A stretch of DNA of 64,000 nucleotides from Metallyticus violacea. Its lineage: Eukaryota > Arthropoda > Insecta > Mantodea > Metallyticidae. The notes beneath the pieces are model-generated. The model did not search any database, was not told the origin of the DNA, and saw nothing but the letters and a program-made list of their open reading frames with translations. Position 1 is the first letter of the stretch; each line of letters starts with the position of its first letter. Positions 24,713 through 36,810 of the stretch are shown here, piece after piece. Location of the stretch: positions 69,639,501-69,703,500 of the forward strand of contig CM060842.1 of the NCBI GenBank assembly GCA_030762175.1, read 5' to 3'. The position numbers were made by a program, and so were the translations under genes.

Positions 24713-25084
24713 AATCTTCTAAGCCTAGATGAGATTGTTTTCAAGAACATAAGGTTCTGTATTTTAGTGTACTTTGTAGATGTGTTTAATCAGATGCCTT
24801 TAGAATGAAGCTTTGTTTTGGGTACAGTATATGTAAGCGCATCTATAATGTACTCCACATTTCTTCCATATTTTCACATATATTTTATTATAATTACTGT
24901 AATTTAATTTTTATTTTTGTATTTTTCTCTACTAGTTTATTCTGTTTCAGATTACAAACATGTATGATCCAATTCTTATGTCTCTTTTTTAATAAGAAAT
25001 GGTTAAAAAGACAAAATTTACACTGTTGTTATACTATGTTCGATCTCTGTTTTTCGGTGCATTATTTCTGTTTTTACGAGACAT
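24713..25084. other. T-rich sequence
   Basis: The plus strand is T-rich, which keeps a frame open from 24805 into the next interval; the encoded Phe/Tyr/Ile/Cys-rich stretch is what T-rich DNA gives by chance. Confidence 0.4.
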
Positions 25085-25440
25085 GGTCAACTGAAACCCG
25101 CCCGATCCCTATTGCTCCCTCGGATATGCTATCAACCAACGGTGAGGGAGTAGGGAAGGAGGCAACCAACCATATCACGATAGGAGGTACAGTTGACTTG
25201 AATCATTTGTCTATGCGGGAGCTGAGCAAATACAACGACTATTCCCGTCAAAAGTGTATCAACGTGCTGCAATTCAATTTTTGATAGCGGAGAGCTGTCA
25301 GCCGAGTTCGCATGTGCGTTCTGTATGGTGAGAAGTGATATCGAAGACAACAGTGAAGGACTGGGCATGCATATTTCAGGCAGTACTCGGCAAGCAGACT
25401 TCTCCCGCAGCACGCCCTACAGCCCTGAGAGGATTCTTAT
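25085..25440. other. G+C-rich island with open frames on both strands
   Basis: This is about 350 bp near half G+C inside A+T-rich sequence. The 3' half of the longest frame in the window (24805-25284, 159 codons) lies here, as do 25325-25630 (+) and 25132-25413 (-). The plus-strand product from 25082 contains acidic and polar residues and is more protein-like than its upstream part, but I recognise no domain. GAAGGACTGGGCATGC here resembles sequence near 15100, so a dispersed repeat is a reasonable alternative to an exon. Confidence 0.3.
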
Positions 25441-27885
25441 TATATCTCAAGTCCTATTTTATCATTTTTCATATATTGGATATTTAATGCCGATAATGCT
25501 GTACCTCGTTACATCTTCATCTCTTCTCTTGCTGCAAAGCTTTGCTCCTGTAATAAGAAATGATCTAAGAGTCTACGTTAGCACATTTCTCTTTTTCACT
25601 TATCATTTTCAATCTACACCGTGTTCCTAATCTCGAACTCGCTCTGCCATTTTTCTTTCCGCGCTAAATCTAGATCTTCTCTTTCCATAATCAGTTCCGA
25701 GCTGTGATTGAAACACCAAATCTTCTTAACTTTATCCACTTCTTCCGTTTTCCCCCGACCCAGAAAATCTTGGGCTTCCTGCGGTGTGCATTTAATTTAT
25801 TTAAGCAGAGAGTTAGTGCAAGTACATGAAATAATCCTTCACGGAAATAATGGCATGTTATTAAAAATACTCTGCTTATAGTATAAGGAATATAGAACAT
25901 GCACGAAAAATTTAATAATTTAGTTAATGTTTACGTTTTATTAAGGCAAGAGTTATTAGAAAGGTCGGAAGCGCTTTAGTTTAAACATATTTAAATTGTA
26001 ATTACATATTTTAATGTAAGCACTACTAATACAGCATGCTGTTAATATTATGTGTATTTAAAAATTATTTAACATAAATATATCAAATTTTGTCAAACTA
26101 ATTGTCAAACACATGGTTTATTGACATCGTAATGTACAGTTGCATCTATATCAAAAATTGAAATATTCTACTGTTAACAAATAAAATATTTTATACATTT
26201 TTCTCATTTAGTATTAGTATAATATTCTATGACCATTTTCTACATATCTGGAAAGAAATATTTATTTCACTCATTTGTTTATATTTATTTTATTTTGTTT
26301 TAGGTTCTCATTTGCAACGTTTACTTTATAGTTGGCTTTAAAATTTTGGCGTGAAAATATGTGCCGCTATTTTGCTCGTTTTTTGTGTAAATATCAGTAT
26401 TTCTGGACTTTATATTTTCATAGATCTGAATGTTAAAGTAACACATTCGCATTTTGCTCCTTTAAAAGATATGGAATTATAGTTTCTACACACTAGTCAA
26501 TAGGCATATACCCAGCTCATAAATTAAGGTTTGCTTTATTTTTCTATATCAACTAAATAACGAAACTTTCTTCATTCTTGAGAGTTTTGTTACAAGTAAG
26601 TTTTAGCTTAGAAGTAAGAACATTAAAATCGAAAAAATGAGGTGCAAACTCGTTTTTACACTTTTATTGCTGCAGTACTTTTTTCTGGTTTTAAAATTAT
26701 ACTCTTAAAATATTAGCTTGCGCCTTACAGTTGTTAATAGTGTAAATATTTTTTTAATCTAAGGGGAAACTGCATCTAATAAAATGTAACGTGAACGATA
26801 TTTAGTTTGAAATTTTCAATTAATTTTCCGAAGTTTGTAGAATTTTTGTCTCTGAATTTTTAAAATAAATTATTCTTTCCATTCCTATGAGAAATTACAG
26901 AAGACTAACAGCGTAGAAGCCTTAATAAGATTTCCCTCTGATTCCTTGTTTTTGCCAGGAAGGTACAAGTTATTGTCATATAACCAGCCTCTTCTTGGTT
27001 CCCATTAAAAAAATGTAAGAACTAACAAAAAATTATGCTCCATAAATAACTTGCTTCATTAAGATTTCCATCTTGGCGTTGGAACTTTTTCATCTGAGAT
27101 TACTTTATGAGACAGCGCTAAGAGCTAAATTATGTGACCATGTGATTGTGCGTACAGAATCTCTAGCCCTCAGCTTGGTAATGTAATGTCTTCTTCTCAG
27201 TAGAGGGTCCCACACTTCTCGCATCTCAAACGCCATTCTTCTCAGTTAAGCCTGCCATCTTCCTATAGCTCCTTTTTGCTTTTTTAGTACTCCTCTTTTT
27301 TATTTCCATTTGGTTGATAAATAACACTCGCCTACCAATTTCATCTTTGTGATTATTCCCTGAATCAAATAAAATGAATCAATGTGAAATTGGTAAACTA
27401 ATTTTGAAAATCAATTTACTTTATTGCCATCACTAAGAACTTTTAGCAAATCCAAAACGATATACTGCAATTATAAGTGATTTTGTTTTAAACTCTTTTT
27501 CATCTCAAGCCACCAAATACAACAAAATTTAAACAAAACAGAAAATTGTAGAAAAAAGTGCCTGTATAATATCCATAGATTTCACAAATATTAATGATAA
27601 TTTTATTTTCCTTATAATTGTTCTTATACTTTGGTAACTTTATATCATTTAAATAATTTAATCCTGTCATTCTTGTTAAATGTTTATGGTATACCATCAA
27701 TAACACAAATATCACATAATATCGACTTTGTATATCAATATTTTTTGCAAGTACATTGTTGCTTTCACCGCTTTTTTGTTGTGAAAATTCTTGTGCTGCC
27801 TTTTATTGTATATAAGGGTTTTTTCTCTCTCTCTATCTCTCGCTTGAGTATCCAACAAGAGTCAGCAAGCTAGTTAATGTCCCAT
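25441..27885. other. A+T-rich sequence, nothing recognised
   Basis: Dense stops throughout, very A+T-rich from 25900 to 26900. A CT-rich run (about 27820-27842) is simple sequence. Confidence 0.45.
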
Positions 27886-27889
27886 CGTT

Positions 27890-28400
27890 CCTAGTATGTT
27901 GACTGAAACATTTTTAAATGTTTATGAAGCCTTTCACCTTGTTCTTAATTAACGGAACTCAGGTTTTAGAGAATATAGTAGGGTGTGCGTCGAACATATG
28001 AATGTTTAGACTCATTTTGTACTTTAAGCTCCTTGAATAAGTCTCGCATTTTTCCCACATATTTATGATCTGGAGAGTTTTTGTTGTCAAGACATTTGGC
28101 TGACCTGTGTATGCGGCTCTTCTCTTTTGTGTCCACTGTAGGTTACAGTATACTATCAAACTTGAGTTTCCTGATATCGGGATTATAAATATGCCTTTCT
28201 TCATTTTATTTCTGAGATAAATGAAAATTTGCCGCCAATATACTGAAAAAGGCACAATCTTTGTTTAATACATTGGTCAATGGTTCCATTAACTCAATTT
28301 TGAAATGTACAAATCTCTTGGAACCAGCAGCCAAATGCTCTCGAGGTAACCAGTTTTTCTGAATCCAGTGACTGTCTCGTGCCTGGCTGCCCACTCACAA
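27890..28400 (-). pseudogene. Decayed copy of a multi-copy uncharacterised arthropod protein family
   Basis: On the minus strand, pieces in different frames line up in order with a family I recall as repeated in many arthropod genomes and usually annotated only as uncharacterised. The pieces are KNWLPREHLAAGSKRFVHF and KIELMEPLTNVLNKD (28206-28394), YIGGKFSFISE (about 28215-28250), KMKKGIFI (about 28180-28205), MSLNIHMFDAH (about 27983-28015) and EQGERLHKHLK (about 27910-27945). In the family the matching landmarks are a Lys-Leu-Gly-Leu-Met segment, Lys-Glu-Gly-Ile-Phe-x-Gly-Pro, Met-Ser-Leu-Lys-Ile-His-Phe-Leu and Gly-Glu-Arg-Phe-His-Gln-Asp. The family's high copy number suggests a transposon origin (inference). 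Frameshifts and stops show it is dead. Confidence 0.55.
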
Positions 28401-28721
28401 ACAAAACACTGCTACTTAATATAGCCATATTGTTGGATGGTTAATAACATTATTGATAACTTTAAGGATCTAGTCTTAACTGCATATAAGGCATCTTGGT
28501 GGGGGCTAAGGCCAACACCATCCTGCCCCTTCTACTTTTCGTTGTTCCTCCTTGTTCCTTGCTTCTCCCTTGTCGATATGGATGATCTATAATCTTCTGG
28601 AAGTTTAGAGTGTAATTCCAATCACAGCGCTACTAGCCATTAAGGAATTAAATGAAAATTTATTTGTGTTTAAGTTCCATAAACGAAAGTCTGTAAAGTA
28701 TTTTATATCCCATTAACATAC

Positions 28722-28985
28722 ATACCGCCACGGGTGGTCGAAGTCCTTAAGGCGGGAGATTTGATTCCCACCAGAACTGTACCCCCTGACTGAGGTTTAC
28801 TCCAAGTTTTCCTCAGTCCTCATAAATGGCTAATGCCGGGGAGGTACCGTAAACTTAGGCCTGGAACGCTTACTTCCTTAAAAAAAATCTTTCTCAATTT
28901 ATCATTTTATTTCATGCATCATCAGTGTTCACCGCCTGTAGTGCCTCAGCAGTAAAAACCGACGCTAAACACTATAAAAATGGAA
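28722..28985 (+). mobile_element. SINE family B, full-length copy
   Basis: Starts with a tRNA-like head (CCGCCACGGGTGGTCGAAG, then TTTGATTCCC as B-box remnant). The body has TTTTCCTCAGTCCTCATAAA and AACTTAGGCCTGGAACG, and the tail ends GCTAAACACTATAAAAA. The 11-bp CATTAACATAC flanks it at 28711-28721 and 28986-28996, fixing a 264-bp insertion. The head is damaged between the A and B boxes relative to the 52387-52664 copy. Confidence 0.94.
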
Positions 28986-28996
28986 CATTAACATAC

Positions 28997-29732
28997 GCCG
29001 ACAAATTCAAACAATCAATACGCCCTGGAAGAATTTCGACCATTATTTTGGATTTACCGTGATGTCACTATTAGAAAATATATAAATCCTGAGACATTAA
29101 TTTCGTTGCTGACTGGTATTATTGAACATTTTGGTCGTTAGTCATCTTTCTTTACATACTCTGATTACATGTCCGTTAATTTGCAGAAGAAACGGCCTGG
29201 CTGACTGTTTTTGTTGTGATTAATAATTACAGAGAACCGAGGCAAGGGTAGGATACGCATTGTTTTTGTTTACATAGAGATAATCATGACTGCAACTCAT
29301 TGCCATTCCTTGTCCAGCGATCATTCGCGAGAAACTCGGAGAAGGCAGAGCTGAAAGCAGAAAAAAGAAACCATTAATATTTTGAATTGAAATTTTCCCA
29401 TGATGAATAGACGTAAACATTGAAATTCTACTGCAATCTTCTGATTTTATAATACGCATGTAGTCTCACTTAGAATATCCTCATATTATATTAAGAAAGA
29501 AATAAAAGTTTGCTGCCCATTAGTTTAAGCATCGGTCCTTAATTAGTTGCGAAAGTAAAACATGCAATTTTGATCTTTCTGGGGTCAGCCGCCTTAGAGG
29601 CTTCTTTTTGGAATTTTCCTTCAACCTGAAAAGCCAATCGCCGGATAGCTTAAGGCGCCAATTAAACATTCTTGATACATTTGTCATCTACCTCCACGAA
29701 AAATGTATCAGTTAATTTAGAATGTACTGATA
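28997..29732. other. A+T-rich spacer
   Basis: A 79-codon minus-strand frame (29220-29459) lacks family signal. Nothing else is seen. Confidence 0.4.
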
Positions 29733-30383
29733 TAGTGTGGTTATTTGAGTTGCGAACCGCCTGAGCAGGGCTACTTACTGGGAAAGTTCAGTCACCGCAA
29801 CCCAAAAAGAGAGATGGCCTTGTAGCGTGCGTAAAGTTAGAACTTTTATTTTAATAAATGTTTATATACTTTTACTGAGAGCATAAAATATTGTTTTTAA
29901 ATTTGATGATGATGATAAACGCTAGCCTATATTACACAGATTTAAAAAGGATGCCCCTCAGCAACAGTACATTGCCGGCATCTGACTAGGAAATTCCTAT
30001 ATTTCATCTAACTTTTCTTCCGTAAGAACACAGTGGTTTGGAACAGGTTTTTTGTCGTTGAGAGATTTTGTCTCTCGTAACTTCTCAACGAGTTAACGAA
30101 TGGTTTGTCTACCTAGAACAGGATTACCAGGATCTTTTCTTGCGTCTCTGCTTACCTCTTCTCTGCAAGAATCCGTTTTCACATGTATATCATACATAAA
30201 ATCCTGTTTCAAGGCTGTATTTATGGAATTACTAGCGAAGCACATAATTTACACACGAACGCACAATCACTCGCTAATGAAGTATCCCTCAAAACAAGTA
30301 CAAGCTGCTACCTACACATGCATTGTAGGTCTTGGCGACGGCTTTTCACGGCATGCAGTCGCTTTGCTAGCCGATAACTTATA
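29733..30383 (+). mobile_element. hAT-like MITE (family C), copy 2
   Basis: Left end TAGTGTGGTTATTTGAGTTG matches the family terminus. Shared internal landmarks are present: GTTCAGTCACCGCAACCC, TTTTACTGAGAGCATAAAAT, ACAGTACATTGCCGGCATCT, TTCTTCCGTAAGAACACAG and ACATGCATTGTAGG. The right end is damaged near GCCGATAACTTATAG, so the last 20 bp of the inverted repeat are not clean. Frames at 30100-30384 (+) and 30308-30568 (-) lie wholly or partly in it and are not genes. Confidence 0.8.
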
Positions 30384-31018
30384 GCAAAGCAAATCTCCGT
30401 CCTGAAGTTGATGCTACAGTAACAGGTGATACATTTTGGACTGCTACTACATCTTTTAGGAGTATAATTTTCATTCTGATAAATATATACATAAAATGTG
30501 ATCTGTGCACTGTTCAAAACAGAAGGGTGTTCCTTATTTGTTAAGCTTTGGAAAAGTGACCTAGTCAAAACTCTTTCATTGTGAAAAAATATGTTATGGT
30601 AGATTAACTGAATTTTAAATAATATTCAGCGATCAGTAATAAGATCTGAAATATCTTAATGTATCTTAATTCAAATATAGATGCACTCATTTTTAAATTA
30701 GGTTGCACCTTATTTCAACTGCAAGGTGCTCATAGCTTTTACTGAAAATTGTTATGCAGTAGCCATTGGTATATGTTCTGCAATACAAGGATAGAATATA
30801 CAGCTTTATATGTGGTATTTCTCAGAAATCCTTATAAAATGCTCCTTTATTGCCCACATCAATTCTTCTAGAATAGTTCAGATTTTATAGAACTTTCTTG
30901 AACAATCTAAATCCAGCTAAAATTTTGTATTTAACATATTTAAATTTTCTAGCATTCTTTACCTTTCCAAAACACACCAAACTTTTCTGGAACAATCTTT
31001 GACCAAACTATGTAAACA
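30384..31018. other. A+T-rich spacer
   Basis: No repeat shared with the rest of the window, no coding or RNA signal. Confidence 0.4.
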
Positions 31019-31257
31019 TCTCACCTAGTGCAATGAGTTCAGTTAAACAAGGATTTTCTCTCAAGAAGATTGCGGTTAACTCGTTCGTAGAGGATAATAA
31101 AACTCAAGTTTGCATTTTACTGCGTTCTGCTGATTATCTAAATACCCAAGAAATAGCTGTTGTTCAACCTACTGTTCGTAAGATGACAAATGACTGGCTT
31201 ATTAAACATATTCATGTGAAATGCCTGAAAATAACCAGCTTTCCAGGTGAGAAGTAA
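31019..31257 (+). other. Unrecognised 74-codon frame with a good splice-donor context
   Basis: The frame 31033-31257 starts at ATG and is followed in-frame by CCAGGTGAGAAG at about 31243-31254, which fits a splice donor (CAG/GTGAG). TCACCTAG just upstream (31020-31027) could be an acceptor. The peptide (SSVKQGFSLKK near the start, VRKMTNDWLIKHIH later) has mixed, protein-like composition but no domain I know. It may be an exon, a transposon scrap, or chance. Confidence 0.2.
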
Positions 31258-33700
31258 TGTCTTATACGTTTCACTTGTTTCTGAATGGAAAGAAAACTGC
31301 TTGAGTAAATGGGGTTGAAGTTGCCAAGTCTGACCTACACTTAACGAGGGTAATTATAAGTGTATTAAAATAAAAGTAGTATATAAAATAGATGCAAATT
31401 TCAGAACATTAAATAAGACACAGGGATGTAGTCCTTCGCCTCTGCATTTTCATTTTTACATTAACGAATTTCTACGAAAATAGAAAGTTAAATTGAGTAG
31501 TTTTATTGAATAATAGATTTAATAAAATATTTAATTTGTTATCTGCCCATATTAGGTTGTATAAGCTGAAAACGAGAGAATATTATGGTAGGGTGTAAAG
31601 AAAATAGTTTCACCACGCTCTTATTAAATAAATGATGGCGTTGTTGATCTCGGCATAAGATTTGAGCACACTCAGCGTTATCTGTAGACGGAGGAATACA
31701 AAGCTGTTTAGTAATGGTGCAAATTTGAACTGTCCTAAAAGAGAGCAGTATGCATGAATTAAAATTGAGGTACGTTAGTGTCATGCAGGTTGACGAGAGG
31801 CCTGTAGCAATGAAACTTTGCCATATAGAACAGTAACCTAAAGAAAGTGCCAGACTTTCAACAGGGACGCAATAGAGGGGAAGATGCGCCACATTTAAGT
31901 CGTCTTTGCTTTGGATTACTTTGAATTACGTTGATTTTAATTAACCACTGCTGAAGGTGTGTCGTTGAGGCAGTAAACCGCTGAAATCAGCACGCGTCAC
32001 ACTAGAGTGTTTCAGCAGGGCGCTCCTACTCAAAAACGGCTTAGCTTCCAGAAGTGTTACACCGGGTGATAAATGGGCAGGGAATTAAAATAAAGAAATG
32101 TAAAAGTCTCCAGGTTCTAGAATAAATGGTTTACTAATTATGAATATGTTGCTATTACTTTCTTTACAACCCTCGTGAATAGCATAATTCGAAATAGCAA
32201 AAATTATAAAATCATATTGTCTAACAGTATTCTCTCAAAACAGAAAGTATATGATCTTCTGGGATTCTTATATAAACGAAAGATTTTTATTATCATTAAC
32301 TATTAGAAAAGTTACATTCTTTAACCTCCTTGGCTGTGAAGATTCCTATTTCTCTGATGATATACATAAAAGTATAAAATAAATTAAATATCAATAGTGC
32401 CATTAATAGAAATTTAAAATAATAAAATTAGGAAAGAAATAAAAAATAAAAGTTTATAGGGATATTGCGTTTTATGCTTGATGTGAAGCAGAGGTTTGTG
32501 CTCTTAAAGTAGAATGAGGAAAGAGAATTCCAAATAGCAGAAACAAAATGTCTGATAAATGTTTAGTTTAAGGAATTCCAAGAACTAAACAAATTGAAAA
32601 TGAAGGCGTATAAGAATAAATTTAAAGGTTGGTCATAAATAAGATAATAGTGAAATGAAGAATTGTATAGTGTTCTAATTTAAAGCAAATGGATAATACT
32701 AAGATAACAAAACAATATTAAAATATTAACCAACTGGAAATAGGAACTTAGGTTGTCGAAAGAAGAGATGGTTGGATCGGTCTTTGTTGCAGATGTAATG
32801 GGCCTACCACCAAGCGAGATTTGCATTTGGGAAGTTTCTGACCTTTGAATTTCTTCTTGGTTTCCTTGGGTCGCTTAGGCGAATCCTGGAATGAATGTTC
32901 ACTTTTCAACAATTTTCCGTTCTCCTATTTCATCTCATATCATTCTGTTGGTACTTTTACCGGGTGAAAAAGTGCCAGAGCAAAGTGGGCTGGCACGGTG
33001 TTGTGGTAACTTTGTATTGGAAAGGTTCCTACCCCGGTGTTCTTTCTAAAAACATGTTAGAGATTCAGTCTAGAATCGCGCAGTCACGAATGATTAGGCA
33101 CAAATGGCAAGTCGTTAGCAAGGCTCAAGTACCGAAGTTACTTTCTCCGCTCCAAACAATCCAACAGTCTTGCTAATTTAGCCCAATACTTGAACTATGT
33201 GATGTTATAAAATCTCTCATGATTGGCAGAAGCTAAAGAATAATGAAATGAAAAGAAAAACGTAGATACCAGGTAGTGTTGGAAAAAATTAAGGAAAGCG
33301 CTTCTAAATTGTATTTTAAATTATCATATTTTGAGAATATTGCTTTCAATCATTATATTTTGTTTAACAGTATTGTAGAAAAAACATTCCTATTTTCCTT
33401 TCTTAAACTTCAGGTACATGCATTTCTCATATATGCACTTCTAAAAAGTTTGAAATTCTTTTTAACTCTCATCTCTCAAATATGGCAACGTTATGAAGAA
33501 TGGGCACTTTGGGACGAAAGCTGATAGCGATATCTATTCAGAACTTCCTGGTTTCACTGCCTAGGCCGACTATCGGGAAAGAGATCAACATTACACATGG
33601 GTGTGACAAATTTATGCGCTAGAAATGAACTTGAAACGTTGAAGCAAATGTTGAGAAACTCTTACCTCAAGTTTAACGATCTGAGTTCCTAAGTTTGTTG
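31258..33700. other. A+T-rich sequence with one 117-codon unrecognised minus-strand frame
   Basis: The minus-strand frame at 31539-31892 is the third or fourth longest in the window but has no domain I recognise. A patch at 32990-33100 is slightly richer in G+C. Otherwise nothing is visible. Confidence 0.3.
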
Positions 33701-33729
33701 AAGGTAGAAGGCGCAGGGATCCATCGCAG

Positions 33730-33880
33730 AAATGGCAGAGCGAACAGAGTTGCAACACTCCTGTTTCATCAAGTTTCTGTTTTACACGTTCAAAACTAGC
33801 ACGATTGCGACTGTTATGATTTGTTTGTTTTCCCAAGCACTAGCACCGTAATTAGCTTTATCCGTTTTTCTGGCAAGGTA
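33730..33880 (+). pseudogene. Possible mariner transposase N-terminal scrap
   Basis: The plus-strand frame from 33731 reads MAERTELQHSCFIKFLFYTF and then QALAP with ALS after two stops. Mariner N-termini contain a Cys/Phe-Ile-Lys-Phe segment followed by a Leu-x-x-Ala-Tyr/Phe-Gly-x-x-x-Leu-Ser helix-turn-helix, so the spacing is suggestive. There are no flanking inverted repeats and no downstream catalytic motifs. It could be coincidence. Confidence 0.25.
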
Positions 33881-34040
33881 GCCGAACAAACTAGCCGTAG
33901 TTTTGTAGCTGGCGCCAGGAGTCTGGCGAGTTAGAAATGATCCCATTCAAACTATTCAGATTCCAGCACTGTGTATTCTTGAAAATAGAGTTTAACTTTA
34001 GTTACTCTGCATATGCCTGTGAAACCAAACCAGAGAGCAC

Positions 34041-34132
34041 ATGTCGCTCTATACTAATTAATAAACGTCTCCAGAGCATTAGCTTAGCAAATGTCGCTTA
34101 GACTAAATAATAAACGTCTCCAGAGCATTAGT
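34041..34132. repeat. Imperfect 50-bp tandem duplication
   Basis: ATGTCGCTCTATACTAATTA (34041) and ATGTCGCTTAGACTAAATAA (34091) begin two units that both continue TAAACGTCTCCAGAGCATTA. The offset is 50 bp, with a few substitutions and a small indel. Confidence 0.9.
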
Positions 34133-34639
34133 ATAACTAAGGTCATTCGGGGAAGAGCGTATTGCTCTCTGCGAGCAAGCAGAGCTTTTCTATAGTTTAG
34201 ATCCAAGACATTGAATATTTTTTGCACATGTTGAAAATTTAAACTAAAGAGTTAATGTCTGGAGATGAGAATTACTGTACATTGTGATGCGTTTTTGTTC
34301 ATCTATCATAAGAACTAAGGAAATGTGTATTATTCTCCAATGAATATCCGGAAAAATATAGAAACAACAATAGCAATAAGATGTGTAAACATAAGTCTGG
34401 AAATGTCTGGTTTTGTGAGTTATTTTTTTAAAGATAACGCTCAACGCTTTCGAGGTTACGTTTATTAAAATGATCAATCTTTTTCAGAAAATCGAGTCGC
34501 GTTATTATACAAATCAATCTGCCGATATAAATTGCACCTTAGGTGGTGATGTGTTACCATGGAGATTTATCATTGTTTTATATTCGTGGTCAGTCAGTTT
34601 CTTACGTTTTATTAGTTCAGTTACATTTGAGCGGTAGAT

Positions 34640-34980
34640 ACTTTCCTTATTCATTCTTCAGTATCTTTACATTCAGTGAGAATGTGTGTCCATGATTCCA
34701 CCTCCTCACAGATGATATAAATTTTCTACCCATATATGTTAGTGATTTTAATATCCACCATGCCCCAATTCTGAGCCATTTGAGCCCCTGTCTAGTGAGT
34801 CTGGCACCATCCCGCATTCAGATTGTAACTCCGATTGTACTTTCAGCGATATCGTCTCTCTGCATTGCGCAATTCTCTGCTGCCTATCCATATCCCTCAA
34901 GCGGTTCCTAGCTCTCCCCCATGCGTTTTTATATTCCCCTGACCCGCCATCAAAAGAGATTAGGTAAATTTCTGGTGAAA
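34640..34980 (-). pseudogene. Possible non-LTR retrotransposon C-terminal fragment
   Basis: On the minus strand, ICEEVESWTHILTECKDTEE is encoded at about 34660-34720. It resembles the Cys/His knuckle that ends many LINE reverse-transcriptase proteins (Cys-x-x-x-x-Glu-x-x-x-His-x-Leu-x-x-Cys). An open stretch of about 55 codons precedes it (34750-34930, with RARNRLRDMDRQQRIAQ), separated by a stop and a frame change. The assignment rests mainly on the short knuckle. Confidence 0.38.
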
Positions 34981-35888
34981 ATGAGTCGGATCAAGTTTGA
35001 AAAGGCTGATAACAGAAGTGGGTATTGGAAAGGAACAAATTGATTGATTCCAGCTGTGTATCATAAAGCGATTTCTTTACATTTTTATGTGTTTTTAAAA
35101 TTTTTAAAAATTATTCTTATGCTAATTTTTTCTAGTGTATAACAAAAGCATGCATGTTTCATTGGACCCGCGCGCCCGTTGAAGTTGCTTTTTATTGCAT
35201 TGTATTGGTACCACTTAATTAATGCACTCTTTTTCCTACTGCTACTACATTTGAGCGGTTTACACTACAGGATACAGACATGATAATGCACCCTCTGGTT
35301 TCATAGCTGTATGAGATGGCATTTTCACATGAAGGCAGCCGAATTATAAAAATTTTCCTGCACTATATCGTGGAGTTCGTGAGAAAGGATCCGTAACGCC
35401 GCAAGCTACAGATAGAGGAAGATCAAGCGTCGCTGGTATGTCTGATCAAGAAGAACTCATAGGCCCAGGCGTCAACACAAAATAATAGGTACATCTCATA
35501 TGACCGCATAGTGTGCCCCATTATCTTCAATCTGTTGACAAACTTGTGCCTGCCGATCATGCACCACGGGAAAACTTGCTAATCCGTGTTTATCTCTTCA
35601 GTCTTGTTTATCTCTTTCTGCTTGCTCACAATATGAATGTCCTGCATGTTTAGCTACCCAAATGTAAGTGAACAACAGCACAATTATAGTTCAGTTAAAA
35701 AAATGTTTAAATACAAAAAGTAAGATGCCTGCCAAATCAAAGATAAGAAAATACCCACAGATGCACACAAATAATAAATGTTCCATAGCAACACATTCCA
35801 ATGTAATCGATTACATCACTCCATTGTCTGAAAAAATTAATTGTTGCTGGATCATACCTCGAAAGGCATTTAATGCTATCTATAGATA
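34981..35888. other. Unassigned sequence
   Basis: ACATTTGAGCGGT at about 35249 also occurs at about 34624, a short shared string. Two overlapping frames (35668-35889 +, 35737-35922 -) show nothing recognisable. Confidence 0.35.
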
Positions 35889-35889
35889 G

Positions 35890-36625
35890 ATATCGGGCGG
35901 ATTTGATGGAATTTTCGAGCACATCAGCCTTAAGGCTTATTGTGCTATCCTATTGGGAGGAGTGCCTTTATTATTTAACAAAATTCGTTCCTTGTACTAA
36001 TTGAGTACTTTGGTTCCAATGTTGGCATCTTTTCCCAGATCTTCACTAGCTTTAGTCCCTTTCTTTCCAGGATTGGACACTCAAACAGGATGTGCGAGGC
36101 AGATTCACATTCTGCAAGTAGGTCCATCTTTATAGATACCAACTTTTCGTAGATGTTTTCTGAAGTGACCATGTTGAGTAATTAACGCATTGTTTTCCTC
36201 ATTCCTGTTCTCTATTTGGAGAAGGGATGAGGAGAGATTCTTGCTAGGGCCTAGGATGAATTTCCTAGTTTGAATCTGTGCACGGTAGTTGTTGATGCTT
36301 ATCCCCAATCCATGTTTTGACTGCGATCCTAGCAGTACTGCTTCCTACCACGGGCTCAGGGTCATAGGGTGCATCTGCCATTTCATTACCATAAATGCCC
36401 CTGCACCCACCGCACCGTAAGACTGTTGTGGGATGTCAGGGAAATCAAGGCATTTTGACATTCCCATATTAGTTTAGATCGTACCAGGTCGGTGGAAAGT
36501 GCTTTTAGTGCGCTTTGACTGAGACGATGGGAATTCGTTTCCTCCGATAACCATTCTCTAGTCCTCTATAGGCGCATTTTAAGATAGCATAAACTTCCAT
36601 TAATTTTGGTAATTCCTGTTTTCTT
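35890..36625 (-). pseudogene. LINE RNase H domain and C-terminus, degenerate
   Basis: Minus-strand frames carry RNase H landmarks in order. LMEVYAILKCAYRGLENGY (about 36555-36612) is the helix with the catalytic Glu. A Ser-x-Ser-x-x-Ala-Leu-x-Ala-Leu-Ser segment follows, then YGNEMADAP near 36370-36395, matching Gly-Asn-Glu-x-Ala-Asp at the end of the domain. After it come TRKFILGPSKNLSSSLLQIE and HGHFRKHLRKVGI (36150-36270), then a Cys/His knuckle (ECESASHILFECPILERKG, about 36055-36115) and a stop. Several frameshifts separate the pieces. RNase H domains of this type occur in I, LOA, R1 and related LINE clades; I cannot tell which. Confidence 0.78.
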
Positions 36626-36719
36626 TCTCCCCCCTCCTCGTGTCTACACCCTGAATGTCAAATCTACAAACTTATTACCCCCTGTCAGTCGGTCTACAGT
36701 CCTCAATTTTCCATAAAAG

Positions 36720-36721
<2 letters not shown>

Positions 36722-36810
<89 letters not shown>
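36722..36810. repeat. Long (TTA)n microsatellite
   Basis: About 29 uninterrupted units, the longest microsatellite in the window. It produces a polytyrosine artefact frame (36655-36927). Length this high suggests ongoing instability. Confidence 0.97.

Noticed and set aside
24805..25284. Longest frame in the window (159 codons) as a gene
   Set aside because: Its first 90 codons are Phe/Tyr/Ile/Cys-rich as T-rich DNA gives by chance; no domain, no splice or promoter support. Only the G+C-rich 3' part is kept as a question.
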